Source: Panacagrimonas sp. (GTDB lineage Bacteria > Pseudomonadota > Gammaproteobacteria > Nevskiales > Nevskiaceae). From it: 64,000 bases of DNA. Shown here piece after piece: positions 17,960 to 27,876 of this stretch. Numbering within the stretch: position 1 is the first letter of the stretch; each line of letters starts with the position of its first letter. The notes beneath the pieces are model-generated. The model did not search any database. It saw only the letters and a program-made list of their open reading frames with translations, and was not told the DNA's origin. The translations under genes and the position numbers were made by a program. Where the stretch lies: positions 1-64,000 of the forward strand of contig NZ_JAJFBP010000005.1 in the NCBI RefSeq assembly GCF_020697055.1, given 5' to 3'.

Positions 17960-18733
17960 ATGCGGATCGGCACCTGGAACGTCAACTCCCTGCGCGTGCG
18001 CCTGCCGCACCTGCTGTCCTTCCTGGCCACCGACCCGGTCGACGTGCTCGGCCTGCAGGAGATCAAGTGCCTCGACGAGCAGGTTCCGCGCGAGGCGCTC
18101 GAGGCCGCCGGCTGGCAGGTGGTGAGCAACGGACAGAAGACCTACAACGGCGTGGCGATCCTGTCGCGGCTGCCGCTGAGCGACATCTCGCGCGACATCC
18201 CGGGCTTCGAGGACGAGCAGAAGCGCGTGATGGCCGCCACCGTCGACGATGTTCGCGTGATCTGCGTGTACGTCGTCAACGGCCAGTCGGTGGGGTCGGA
18301 GAAATACGCCTACAAGCTGCGCTGGCTGACCGCGCTGAGGGACTACGTACGCCAGGAGATGCTGGCGCATCCTCGCCTGGCGGTCGTCGGCGACTACAAC
18401 ATCGCGCCCGCTCCCGAGGACACGCACGATCCCGCGGTCTGGGAAGGCAACATCCTGTGCAGCGAACCCGAGCGCGGCCATTTCCGCGACCTGCTGGGAC
18501 TGGGCCTGGCCGACTGCCTGGCGGTGCAACGACCGGCGGCAGGCACGCGCTTCACCTGGTGGGACTATCGGCAGGCCGCTTTTCGCCGCGACATGGGACT
18601 GCGGATCGACCACGTGCTGGTCACGCCGGCGTTGGCGTCCGAGCTGCGCGAGTGCCACATCCACCTGGAACCCCGGCGCCTCGAGAAGCCCTCGGACCAC
18701 GCCCCGGTGGTGGCCGCGTTCGGACCTGGCTGA
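17960..18733 (+). CDS. xthA: exodeoxyribonuclease III
   Basis: Protein of 257 aa, the AP endonuclease/3'-5' exonuclease of base-excision repair. The start MRIGTWNVNSLRVRLPH, metal-binding Glu in LGLQEIKC, VVGDYNIAP and SDHAPVV are all in place, as are the family GLRIDHVL and TWWDYR motifs. Length is normal (about 260 aa). It is transcribed away from tesB across a 76-bp gap with a GAGAG Shine-Dalgarno sequence just before the ATG. No defect is seen. Confidence 0.95.
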   Translation: MRIGTWNVNSLRVRLPHLLSFLATDPVDVLGLQEIKCLDEQVPREALEAAGWQVVSNGQKTYNGVAILSRLPLSDISRDIPGFEDEQKRVMAATVDDVRVICVYVVNGQSVGSEKYAYKLRWLTALRDYVRQEMLAHPRLAVVGDYNIAPAPEDTHDPAVWEGNILCSEPERGHFRDLLGLGLADCLAVQRPAAGTRFTWWDYRQAAFRRDMGLRIDHVLVTPALASELRECHIHLEPRRLEKPSDHAPVVAAFGPG

Positions 18734-18892
18734 ACGCCAGCAGAACGGCCCTCCGTGGTGTGACGCAGTGCACACGCACCCCCACAGAAAGGGTGCTTTC
18801 TACGGCTACCGCGCTCCGGCGCGAGGGCCTATATTTGCCCGCACAACGATGTACACATAAACCCGGGGGAGCCTTAGCAGGATCGTTTGGCA

Positions 18893-19918
18893 ATGGCTCG
18901 CAAGCGTCGAAATCACTATGACGTCACCGACCGGGTGCGAATCTCGCATCCGGGAGACGTGGCGACCGCGGTACTCGGGATTCTGTCGTCGCTGTATCCC
19001 GGTCACGATCTGCAACCGGTGCGTCGCGCCTACGACGTGTTCGCCCGGCTCTACGCCGGCACGCTGCCCGGCTACGTCGGCTGCGACACCTGGTATCACG
19101 ATGCGCAGCACAGCCTCGACTGCTCGCTGGCCACCACGCGCCTGCTCGACGGTTACGAGCGTTCGATGAAGCCGGCCAATCGCCTCGGTGCGAGCCGTGG
19201 CCTGCTCGGCGTGATCATCGCCCTGTTCCACGACGCCGGTTACATCCGCCGCGAAGACGACGGCGCGCGCAACGGCGCGGAGTACACGCTCAGCCACGTG
19301 CGCCGCAGCGGCGAGTTCCTCGCCGACTTCCTGCCCACGGTCGGCTACGCGGACCACGTCGCGCTGACGCGCCAGGTGGTGCACTTCACCGGGTACGAGA
19401 TCGCGCTCGATCAGATCAAGGTGGGTCATCCCAAGGACCGCATGCTCGGTTTCATCCTGGGTACCGCGGACATCCTGGCGCAGACCGCGGATCGCTGTTA
19501 CCTCGAGAAGTGCCGCGACTACCTGTTCCGCGAATTCGAGATCTGCGGGCTTGCGGGACGGGCACCCGGTGCCCAGACCAAGTACCCCACCGTCGAATCG
19601 CTGCTGTCGAACACGCCGGACTTCAACCGCCACCTGTGGGAAGACCGCCTCGACGGATATTTCGGATCGGTCCACCGCTACATGGAAAAGCATTTCGGCG
19701 GACGCAATCCCTACGTCGAGCAGATCCAGCGTCATCTCACGCTGATCGCGCGCCTGGGCAAGAAGAGCCAGTTCCACAAGCTGTCGAAACGTCCGCAGTG
19801 CGTGGACGCCCCGGCGCTGCGACGCCTGCTCGGCATCCCGGCGACCCCGCGCGGGCACGCCAAGCGCCATCCGCGCAACGCTGGCGCCACGCTCGGCCAG
19901 GCCGTTACCGCCGCCTGA
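18893..19918 (+). CDS. HD-domain protein of unknown function
   Basis: Cytoplasmic protein of 341 aa with an HD-type metal-dependent phosphohydrolase core. Visible ligand candidates are His69 and Asp70 (TWYHDAQH), His73, and the His113-Asp114 doublet in IALFHDAGYI. The C-terminal tail is basic. The natural substrate cannot be told; cyclic or linear nucleotides are usual for the superfamily. The ATG at 18893 is preferred over the in-frame TTG six bases earlier because AGGA at 18879-18882 is well spaced only for the ATG. It sits alone on the plus strand, 159 bp after xth, and converges on tonB with 13 bp between stops. Confidence 0.75.
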   Translation: MARKRRNHYDVTDRVRISHPGDVATAVLGILSSLYPGHDLQPVRRAYDVFARLYAGTLPGYVGCDTWYHDAQHSLDCSLATTRLLDGYERSMKPANRLGASRGLLGVIIALFHDAGYIRREDDGARNGAEYTLSHVRRSGEFLADFLPTVGYADHVALTRQVVHFTGYEIALDQIKVGHPKDRMLGFILGTADILAQTADRCYLEKCRDYLFREFEICGLAGRAPGAQTKYPTVESLLSNTPDFNRHLWEDRLDGYFGSVHRYMEKHFGGRNPYVEQIQRHLTLIARLGKKSQFHKLSKRPQCVDAPALRRLLGIPATPRGHAKRHPRNAGATLGQAVTAA

Positions 19919-19931
19919 GACGCCGGCCCGG

Positions 19932-20591
19932 TCAGGGCCCCGGCGCGACGATCTCCACCGGCACGATCAGCCGTACCGCACGCCCACCGGGCGGCGCCGG
20001 CAACGGCGCGGCGCGGCGCACGAGGTCGAGCGCCTCGGCGTCCAGCTCGGGTATTCCAGAGCTCGTCACCAGCACCAGATCCTCGATCCAGCCGTCGCGC
20101 GTGACCGCCACGCGGACATGACTTCGGGCGGCCGGCAGACCGGCGCGAAGCTCGCGCCGGAATCCGGCCAGGTGCGCGCGCAGGCGAGCGAAATACAGGT
20201 CGCGTCCGCCGCCGCCCGCCGCAGCGGCTTGCGGTGCCACGGCGGGCGCCTGGCTGCGTGGCTCGGCGATCGCCGGCGGCAGCGGATGCGTCGGTCCGGG
20301 CGACGCACGGTCGCGCGCGAGCCGGCGCGCGCCATCGGTCGATGCGATCGGCCGCGACGGCTCGGGTTGCGTCGAAGCCGGTTGCGCTGGAGACGGTCGC
20401 GGCGATTCCGCCGGCGCGCCCGTCACCCACCGGCGCTGCGCCGCGCTCAGCGAAGCGCCGCGAACGCTCAGCCCCTGCCCCGCGCCCGACGAATCCTGCG
20501 AAGGCGGATGCAACGCCATCGCCAGCAGTACCAGCGCGTGAAGCGCGAGCGCCACGTACAGCGACACCGCGGTGCGCGGCAGCGGCGTCAT
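19932..20591 (-). CDS. tonB: TonB-family energy transducer
   Basis: Protein of 219 aa. One N-terminal transmembrane helix (about 8-27, SLYVALALHALVLLAMAL) anchors it in the inner membrane. A Pro/Ala/Ser-rich periplasm-spanning region (about 35-125) follows, and a C-terminal TonB-like domain with VRVAVTRDGWIEDLVLV and LDAEALDLVRRAAPLP. It carries the proton-motive energy of the ExbB/ExbD complex to outer-membrane receptors. The ATG overlaps the exbD2 stop (ATGA), so it closes the exbB-exbD1-exbD2-tonB operon. The spacer is shorter than in E. coli TonB. Confidence 0.85.
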   Translation of the reverse strand: MTPLPRTAVSLYVALALHALVLLAMALHPPSQDSSGAGQGLSVRGASLSAAQRRWVTGAPAESPRPSPAQPASTQPEPSRPIASTDGARRLARDRASPGPTHPLPPAIAEPRSQAPAVAPQAAAAGGGGRDLYFARLRAHLAGFRRELRAGLPAARSHVRVAVTRDGWIEDLVLVTSSGIPELDAEALDLVRRAAPLPAPPGGRAVRLIVPVEIVAPGP

Positions 20592-21010
20592 GGCGGTGAT
20601 GCTTCGAGTCCGGCCTTGGCCGCGACCAGCTCGACCTTCGCGATGCCGGCGGCCCGCAGCGTTTCCAGCACGCCCAGCACCGCCTGCGTGTCGGCCCTGG
20701 CGTCGGCCTTGACCTGCAGCACCGCATCGGGGTTTTGCGCGTGCCAGGCCGCCGCAGGTGCGGCGAGCGACCCGGGCGGGAAGGCCTCGCGTCCGAGCCC
20801 CAGGCGGCCATCGGCGGCGATGACCAGGCTGTGCGCGCCGGCGTCGGACGGCGCCAACGTGGTCGACCGTGGCGGTTCGAGTTCGAACGCATCGGGCGGC
20901 GACATCGCGCCCACCAGCATGAACGACACCATCAGCAGAAAGACGATGTTGATCAGCGGCAGCATCGCGTCCTCGATGCGTGAGCGCCGCGCGCGCATCG
21001 GCAGCTTCAC
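20588..21010 (-). CDS. exbD: ExbD-family protein lacking the conserved membrane Asp
   Basis: ExbD/TolR-type protein of 140 aa: one transmembrane helix (about 16-38) and a periplasmic domain (about 45-135). The motif reads PLINIVFLLMVSF, so Asn21 stands where ExbD normally has the proton-relaying Asp. This is the partner type found next to a canonical ExbD in several gammaproteobacteria. The GTG start at 21010 is chosen because it forms a GTGA overlap with the upstream exbD1 stop; an ATG four codons later is the alternative. It probably forms a heterodimer with exbD1. Confidence 0.82.
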   Translation of the reverse strand: MKLPMRARRSRIEDAMLPLINIVFLLMVSFMLVGAMSPPDAFELEPPRSTTLAPSDAGAHSLVIAADGRLGLGREAFPPGSLAAPAAAWHAQNPDAVLQVKADARADTQAVLGVLETLRAAGIAKVELVAAKAGLEASPP

Positions 21011-21399
21011 GACGCCGCCTCGTCGAGCCGACCGAGCACGACACGCGCGCCCGACGGCGCCAGCGCATCGAGCACATCGACGGTGGCCTGCACGCTCACC
21101 CCGCGCGCGGGCACCAGCATCACCGGCCGTGTGCCGGCATCGGCGCGGATCGCGGCGATGACGTCCGTCACGCTCGCGGGTTGCTCGCCCAGTCGCAGGC
21201 CACCGTCCGCCAGCAGCAGCACGGTCAGGGCGCTGGGCGCGGCCCCGTCGGGCGCGACCTCGGCCAGGTCGACCGGCAGCACGCGCCAGTCCAGGTACTG
21301 CGAGGTCAGCATGAAGAAGAACAGCAGGCACAGCACCACGTCGACCAGCGACGTCAGCGGGACTCGCGAGCGGCGCAGCGGTCGCGGCGCCAGGCGCAT
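21007..21399 (-). CDS. exbD: ExbD biopolymer transport protein, canonical copy
   Basis: Protein of 130 aa. One transmembrane helix (about 15-36) carries the motif PLTSLVDVVLCLLFFFM with Asp20, the expected proton-pathway residue. A short periplasmic domain follows (VLPVDLAEVAPDG, VMLVPARGVSVQATVDVL). It works with ExbB as the proton-driven motor for TonB. It starts 2 bp after the exbB stop and overlaps exbD2, so the stoichiometry is probably set by translational coupling. Confidence 0.86.
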   Translation of the reverse strand: MRLAPRPLRRSRVPLTSLVDVVLCLLFFFMLTSQYLDWRVLPVDLAEVAPDGAAPSALTVLLLADGGLRLGEQPASVTDVIAAIRADAGTRPVMLVPARGVSVQATVDVLDALAPSGARVVLGRLDEAAS

Positions 21400-21401
21400 G
21401 C

Positions 21402-22037
21402 TCAGGCCGACGTGCCGCGACGCCGCGGCGTGGTCATCAGCTGCGTGAGTGCCGATTCCATCGCCTGCTGCAGGCTCTCGACGCGACGTTCGAAATAGCC
21501 CACGGCGGCGATCGCCGGGATCGCGATCGTCAGGCCCGCCGCCGTGGTCAGCAGCGCCTGCCAGATGCCGCCGAACAGGATCGCGGGTTGCACCCGATCG
21601 CCGGCGACTTCGAGCGCGCGGAACGCGTCGATCATGCCCAGCACCGAGCCGAGCAGGCCCAGCAGCGGCGCGAGGCTCGCGATCAGATCGAGCGTGCGCA
21701 GGTGCGTGCGTGCCGTCTCGATCTGGTCGAGCGCGCTGCGCTCGATGCGCTCGCGTGCCTGCGTCTCGCTCAATCCCGCATCGCCGAGCGTCTGCATCGC
21801 CTGCGCGACGACCGCCGCCAGCGGTGATGGCGATGCCGCGAGCGCCGCGAGCGCGTGTTCGGACTGACCCCGCTCCCAGGCGGCCAGGGCCGGTGCGACG
21901 AACTCGCGCGCGCCGATCTTTCGTTCGGAAAAATCCCAGAGTTTGACGATCACCAGCGTCAGGCCGAGCACCGACATCAGTGCCAGCACGACCATCGCGG
22001 GTCCGCCCAGCCGCAGCCACTCGAGCAGCACGGCCAT
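21402..22037 (-). CDS. exbB: ExbB/MotA/TolQ-type proton channel protein
   Basis: Inner-membrane protein of 211 aa. Three transmembrane helices are seen: about 13-34 (GPAMVVLALMSVLGLTLVIV), 116-138 (LDLIASLAPLLGLLGSVLGM) and 154-176 (GGIWQALLTTAAGLTIAIPA). The second and third contain the small-residue motifs typical of ExbB. It forms the proton-conducting pentamer of the TonB motor. It starts 3 bp after the ggt stop and is followed within 2 bp by exbD1, so it belongs to the same minus-strand run. Confidence 0.92.
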   Translation of the reverse strand: MAVLLEWLRLGGPAMVVLALMSVLGLTLVIVKLWDFSERKIGAREFVAPALAAWERGQSEHALAALAASPSPLAAVVAQAMQTLGDAGLSETQARERIERSALDQIETARTHLRTLDLIASLAPLLGLLGSVLGMIDAFRALEVAGDRVQPAILFGGIWQALLTTAAGLTIAIPAIAAVGYFERRVESLQQAMESALTQLMTTPRRRGTSA

Positions 22038-22040
22038 GGG

Positions 22041-24804
<2,764 letters not shown>

Positions 24805-24822
24805 CGTGAGTCGATCCAAACC

Positions 24823-25335
24823 TCAGGCGGGCCGCTTCTTGCGCCCGAACCGCTCGAGCAGCGCGGGTACCACCGGTGCCGGCACCAGCTTCTTCACCGG
24901 CGCGCCCAGACCCGTGAGCTCGCGCACCAGGCTCGACGACAGGTGCGCGTACTCCGGGGCCGGCGTCAGCATCACGGTGTCGAGCTGGGGATAGAGCTCG
25001 CGATTCATCACCGCCATCTGCTTTTCGTAATCCACGTCGCCCACGCTGCGAACGCCACGCACCAGCACGGTCACGCCGTTCTCGCGCGCGAAGTCGACGA
25101 CCAGGCCGCTGAAGCCCTTGACCTCGACGTTGTTAAGATCGCGCGTCGAGGCCTCGATCAGGTGCACGCGTTCCTCGAGCGAGAACTTGGGATTTTTCGC
25201 CACGTTGTGACCCACCGCGACGATCAGCTTCGGAAACATCCGCGAAGCGCGATGGATGATGTCGTTGTGGCCCAGCGTGATCGGGTCGAAGCTGCCCGAG
25301 TACGCGGCGACGATCTTCGATGAAGAAGTGCTCAT
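24823..25335 (-). CDS. coaD: phosphopantetheine adenylyltransferase
   Basis: Protein of 170 aa; makes dephospho-CoA from 4'-phosphopantetheine and ATP in CoA biosynthesis. The nucleotidyltransferase motif YSGSFDPITLGHNDII is at the N-terminus, followed by RGVRSVGDVDYEKQMA and HLSSSLVREL, all family signatures. Length is normal; an extra basic tail (FGRKKRP) ends it. The ATG overlaps the rsmD stop (ATGA), the common rsmD-coaD pairing. Confidence 0.96.
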   Translation of the reverse strand: MSTSSSKIVAAYSGSFDPITLGHNDIIHRASRMFPKLIVAVGHNVAKNPKFSLEERVHLIEASTRDLNNVEVKGFSGLVVDFARENGVTVLVRGVRSVGDVDYEKQMAVMNRELYPQLDTVMLTPAPEYAHLSSSLVRELTGLGAPVKKLVPAPVVPALLERFGRKKRPA

Positions 25336-25910
25336 GCGCGGCTCCCCTGATGCACGTGCGTGAAGAGGCCGAAGCTTACCCGACCGGCCGCCTTGTCCCG
25401 GACCCAGTCGCAGTTCGCCGGAAGCGCGGGGCGCCGGTCTTCCGGCCACTCGACGTAGACGCGCGCGTCTTCGGCGAGCACCGCGGTGATGTTCTGCAGC
25501 GCGCGTCCCAGCAGGTCGCTCGCGTACGGCGGATCGAGGAACACGACGTCGTAGCGCTTGGCCGGCGCGCGCGCCAGCTCGGCCAGCGCATCGCCCGCGT
25601 GCAGCTCCGCGCGATCCGTTGCGCCCAGGCGCTGCAACGCCTCGCCGATGCGCGCGACCTGCGCGCGACCGCTTTCGACGAAGCGCACGAACCCCGCCCC
25701 GCGCGACAGCGCTTCCAGGCCGAGCGCGCCGCTGCCGGCAAACAGGTCCAGGCAACGCGCGCCTTCGATGCGCGGTGCCAGCCAGTCGAAGACGGTCTGG
25801 CGAACGCGATCCGGCGTCGGACGCACGCCGTCGGCCGCTTCGAACGCCACCCGCCGGCTGCGCCACTGGCCGCCGATGATGCGCAGCTCGCCCAGCGGTC
25901 GCGCGCTCAC
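25332..25910 (-). CDS. rsmD: 16S rRNA (guanine966-N2)-methyltransferase
   Basis: Protein of 192 aa that methylates G966 of 16S rRNA using S-adenosylmethionine. The N-terminal LRIIGGQWRSRRVAF, SAM motif LDLFAGSGALGLEALSRGA and catalytic VVFLDPPYAS are the RsmD signatures. The GTG start at 25910 is chosen because it makes a GTGA overlap with the upstream SRPBCC gene stop and because homology begins just after it. It overlaps coaD downstream, so the three genes are translationally coupled. Confidence 0.95.
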   Translation of the reverse strand: MSARPLGELRIIGGQWRSRRVAFEAADGVRPTPDRVRQTVFDWLAPRIEGARCLDLFAGSGALGLEALSRGAGFVRFVESGRAQVARIGEALQRLGATDRAELHAGDALAELARAPAKRYDVVFLDPPYASDLLGRALQNITAVLAEDARVYVEWPEDRRPALPANCDWVRDKAAGRVSFGLFTHVHQGSRA

Positions 25911-26377
25911 GCCGGCGCCACACCGAAGCGCGCGCGCAGGCGCCGGTGCCGATGCGTGAACAGACGGCGTACGACCGGTTTCACAAGGGGCGCCGCCGAC
26001 GGCACGCGCGGTTCGAACGCGAGCTCGTCGCGGACGCGACAGGCATCCGGCCCGATCGGCTCGACGCGCCGCCGATGGATCCACTCGCGCTGCAGCCACG
26101 AGTGCGAGCGCTCGTCGAATCCCCGGCCCGGGATCAGGCGGTCGAAGGCCAGCGCGTGGCGATCAATCGGCAGCACGCCGAACAGCAGTAGCCAGCTGTG
26201 GAACACGACCAGGCCCGGACGCACGTCGACGTCGTCGTCGAACCGCGCGAGATCCGCCGGGTGGCTCATCCGCATCAGCGGCATCAGCTCGTCGTTGACG
26301 CCGTCCATGGTGGAAACCGCGGCCCAGACGGTGTCGGCCGGCGCGGCGAGCCGGCTTTCGAAGAAAAGCGAGGGCAC
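25907..26377 (-). CDS. SRPBCC-like hypothetical protein
   Basis: Protein of 156 aa. The opening FFESRLAAPADTVWAAVSTMDGVNDELMP resembles the START/SRPBCC ligand-binding fold (polyketide cyclase-like), and the pattern of alternating strands and a C-terminal basic helix (RRLFTHRHRRLRARF) fits. No catalytic residue can be identified. The GTG start lies one base after the tldD stop, so it is cotranscribed with tldD and coupled to rsmD. Function unknown; the name rests on a fold-level resemblance only. Confidence 0.7.
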   Translation of the reverse strand: MPSLFFESRLAAPADTVWAAVSTMDGVNDELMPLMRMSHPADLARFDDDVDVRPGLVVFHSWLLLFGVLPIDRHALAFDRLIPGRGFDERSHSWLQREWIHRRRVEPIGPDACRVRDELAFEPRVPSAAPLVKPVVRRLFTHRHRRLRARFGVAPA

Positions 26378-26378
26378 G

Positions 26379-27818
26379 TCAGCCCTGGGTACCGCCCACG
26401 GTGAGGGCATCGATGCGCAGGCTCGGCTGGCCCACGCCGACGGGCACGCTCTGTCCATCCTTGCCGCAGATGCCGATGCCCGCGTCCAGCTTCAGATCGG
26501 CGCCCACCATCGAGACCCGGTTGAGGACCTCGGGGCCGTTGCCGACGAGCGTTGCGCCTTTCACCGGTCGCGTGATCTTGCCGTTCTCGATCAGGTAGGC
26601 CTCGGAGGCCGAGAACGTGAAGTTGCCCGAGGTGATGTCGACCTGCCCACCGCCGAAACTCACCGCGTAGATGCCGCGCTGCACCGAGGCGATGATCTCC
26701 GCCGGATCGTGCGGCCCCGCGAGCATGTAGGTGTTGGTCATCCGCGGCATCACCAGGCTAGCGAAGGATTCGCGCCGGCCGTTGCCGGTCACCGAAGCTT
26801 TCATCAGTCGCGCGTTGAGGGAGTCCTGCAGATAGCCGGCGAGGATGCCGTTCTCGATCAGCCGCGTGCAGTTGCTGGTGTTGCCCTCGTCGTCGAGGTT
26901 GAGCGAACCGCGACGACCCGGCAGCGTGCCGTCGTCGACCACCGTGCACAGAGGCGAGGCGACTTTCTGTCCCACGCGACCCGAGAACGCCGACGTCCCT
27001 TTGCGATTGAAGTCGCCTTCGAGCCCGTGGCCCACCGCCTCGTGCAGCAGGATCCCGGGCCAGCCGGGGCCGAGCACGACGGTCATCGACCCGGCCGGCG
27101 CCGGCACCGAGTCGAGCTGGACCAGCGCCTGGCGCACGGCTTCGCGCGCGTACGATTCCGGCAGGTCCTGCGTGAAGTAGTCGATCTGCGCGCGGGCGCC
27201 GCCGCCGACGTGCGCCTGCTCGCGACGACCGTTCTGCTCGACGATCACGGTGACGTCCATGCGCACCAGCGGGCGCACGTCCGCGGCGCGACGGCCGTCG
27301 GCGCGCACGATGTAGACGACCTCGTACTGCGCAGCGAGCGCGCACATCACCTGCTTGACGCGCGGGTCGGCGGCGCGCGCGGCGGCATCGGCACGACGCA
27401 GCAACGCGAGCTTTGCCGCGGCGTCGGCCGAGCCCGGCGGATCCACCGCCGGATACAGCGCACGGCCCTGCACGATGCGCTGCGGCGGGACTGCGGTGGC
27501 ACGGCTGTCGGCGACGATCGCGCGCGAAGCGCGCGCGGCCTCGCTCAACGCGTCGAGCTGGATGTCCTCGGAATACGCCAGGCCCTGTTTCTCGCCGGAG
27601 ATCGCGCGCACGCCCACGCCCTGCTCGACCGAGTGGCTGCCCGATTTGACGATGCCTTCCTCGAGCGACCAGTGCTCGGTGCGCGCGTACTGGAAGTAGA
27701 GGTCCGCGTCCTCGGCGCCGGTGGACAGCACCTCGCCGAGGACGCGGTCCAGATGGCCTTCGTCCAGCGACGCGGGATCGAGGAACTGGCGACGGGCGAT
27801 GTCGAGTGCGGCGGTCAT
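26379..27818 (-). CDS. tldD: TldD metalloprotease family protein
   Basis: Protein of 479 aa. With its partner TldE/PmbA, TldD trims unfolded peptides, for example microcin and quinolone-related peptides. The zinc site HEAVGHGLEGD has His259, Glu260 and His264, and a C-terminal cysteine (GIGICGKDGQSVPVG) supplies the third ligand position. The ATG at 27818 matches the family start; a longer in-frame extension looks non-coding. The partner pmbA is not in the window. It is followed within one base by the SRPBCC gene. Confidence 0.95.
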   Translation of the reverse strand: MTAALDIARRQFLDPASLDEGHLDRVLGEVLSTGAEDADLYFQYARTEHWSLEEGIVKSGSHSVEQGVGVRAISGEKQGLAYSEDIQLDALSEAARASRAIVADSRATAVPPQRIVQGRALYPAVDPPGSADAAAKLALLRRADAAARAADPRVKQVMCALAAQYEVVYIVRADGRRAADVRPLVRMDVTVIVEQNGRREQAHVGGGARAQIDYFTQDLPESYAREAVRQALVQLDSVPAPAGSMTVVLGPGWPGILLHEAVGHGLEGDFNRKGTSAFSGRVGQKVASPLCTVVDDGTLPGRRGSLNLDDEGNTSNCTRLIENGILAGYLQDSLNARLMKASVTGNGRRESFASLVMPRMTNTYMLAGPHDPAEIIASVQRGIYAVSFGGGQVDITSGNFTFSASEAYLIENGKITRPVKGATLVGNGPEVLNRVSMVGADLKLDAGIGICGKDGQSVPVGVGQPSLRIDALTVGGTQG

Positions 27819-27876
27819 GGGAACAGAGGTGAGGGCTGCGGCAGAAAATTCCACCGCAGCCTAGCAGGCCGCCTGC

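Noticed and set aside
18887-18895. TTG at 18887 as start of the HD-domain protein
   Set aside because: The AGGA ribosome binding site is 4 nt from the TTG but 10 nt from the ATG at 18893.
24805-24819. TTG at 24819 as start of the BtuF-like protein
   Set aside because: It adds only MDRLT, gives no signal peptide, and the ATG at 24804 matches the family start.
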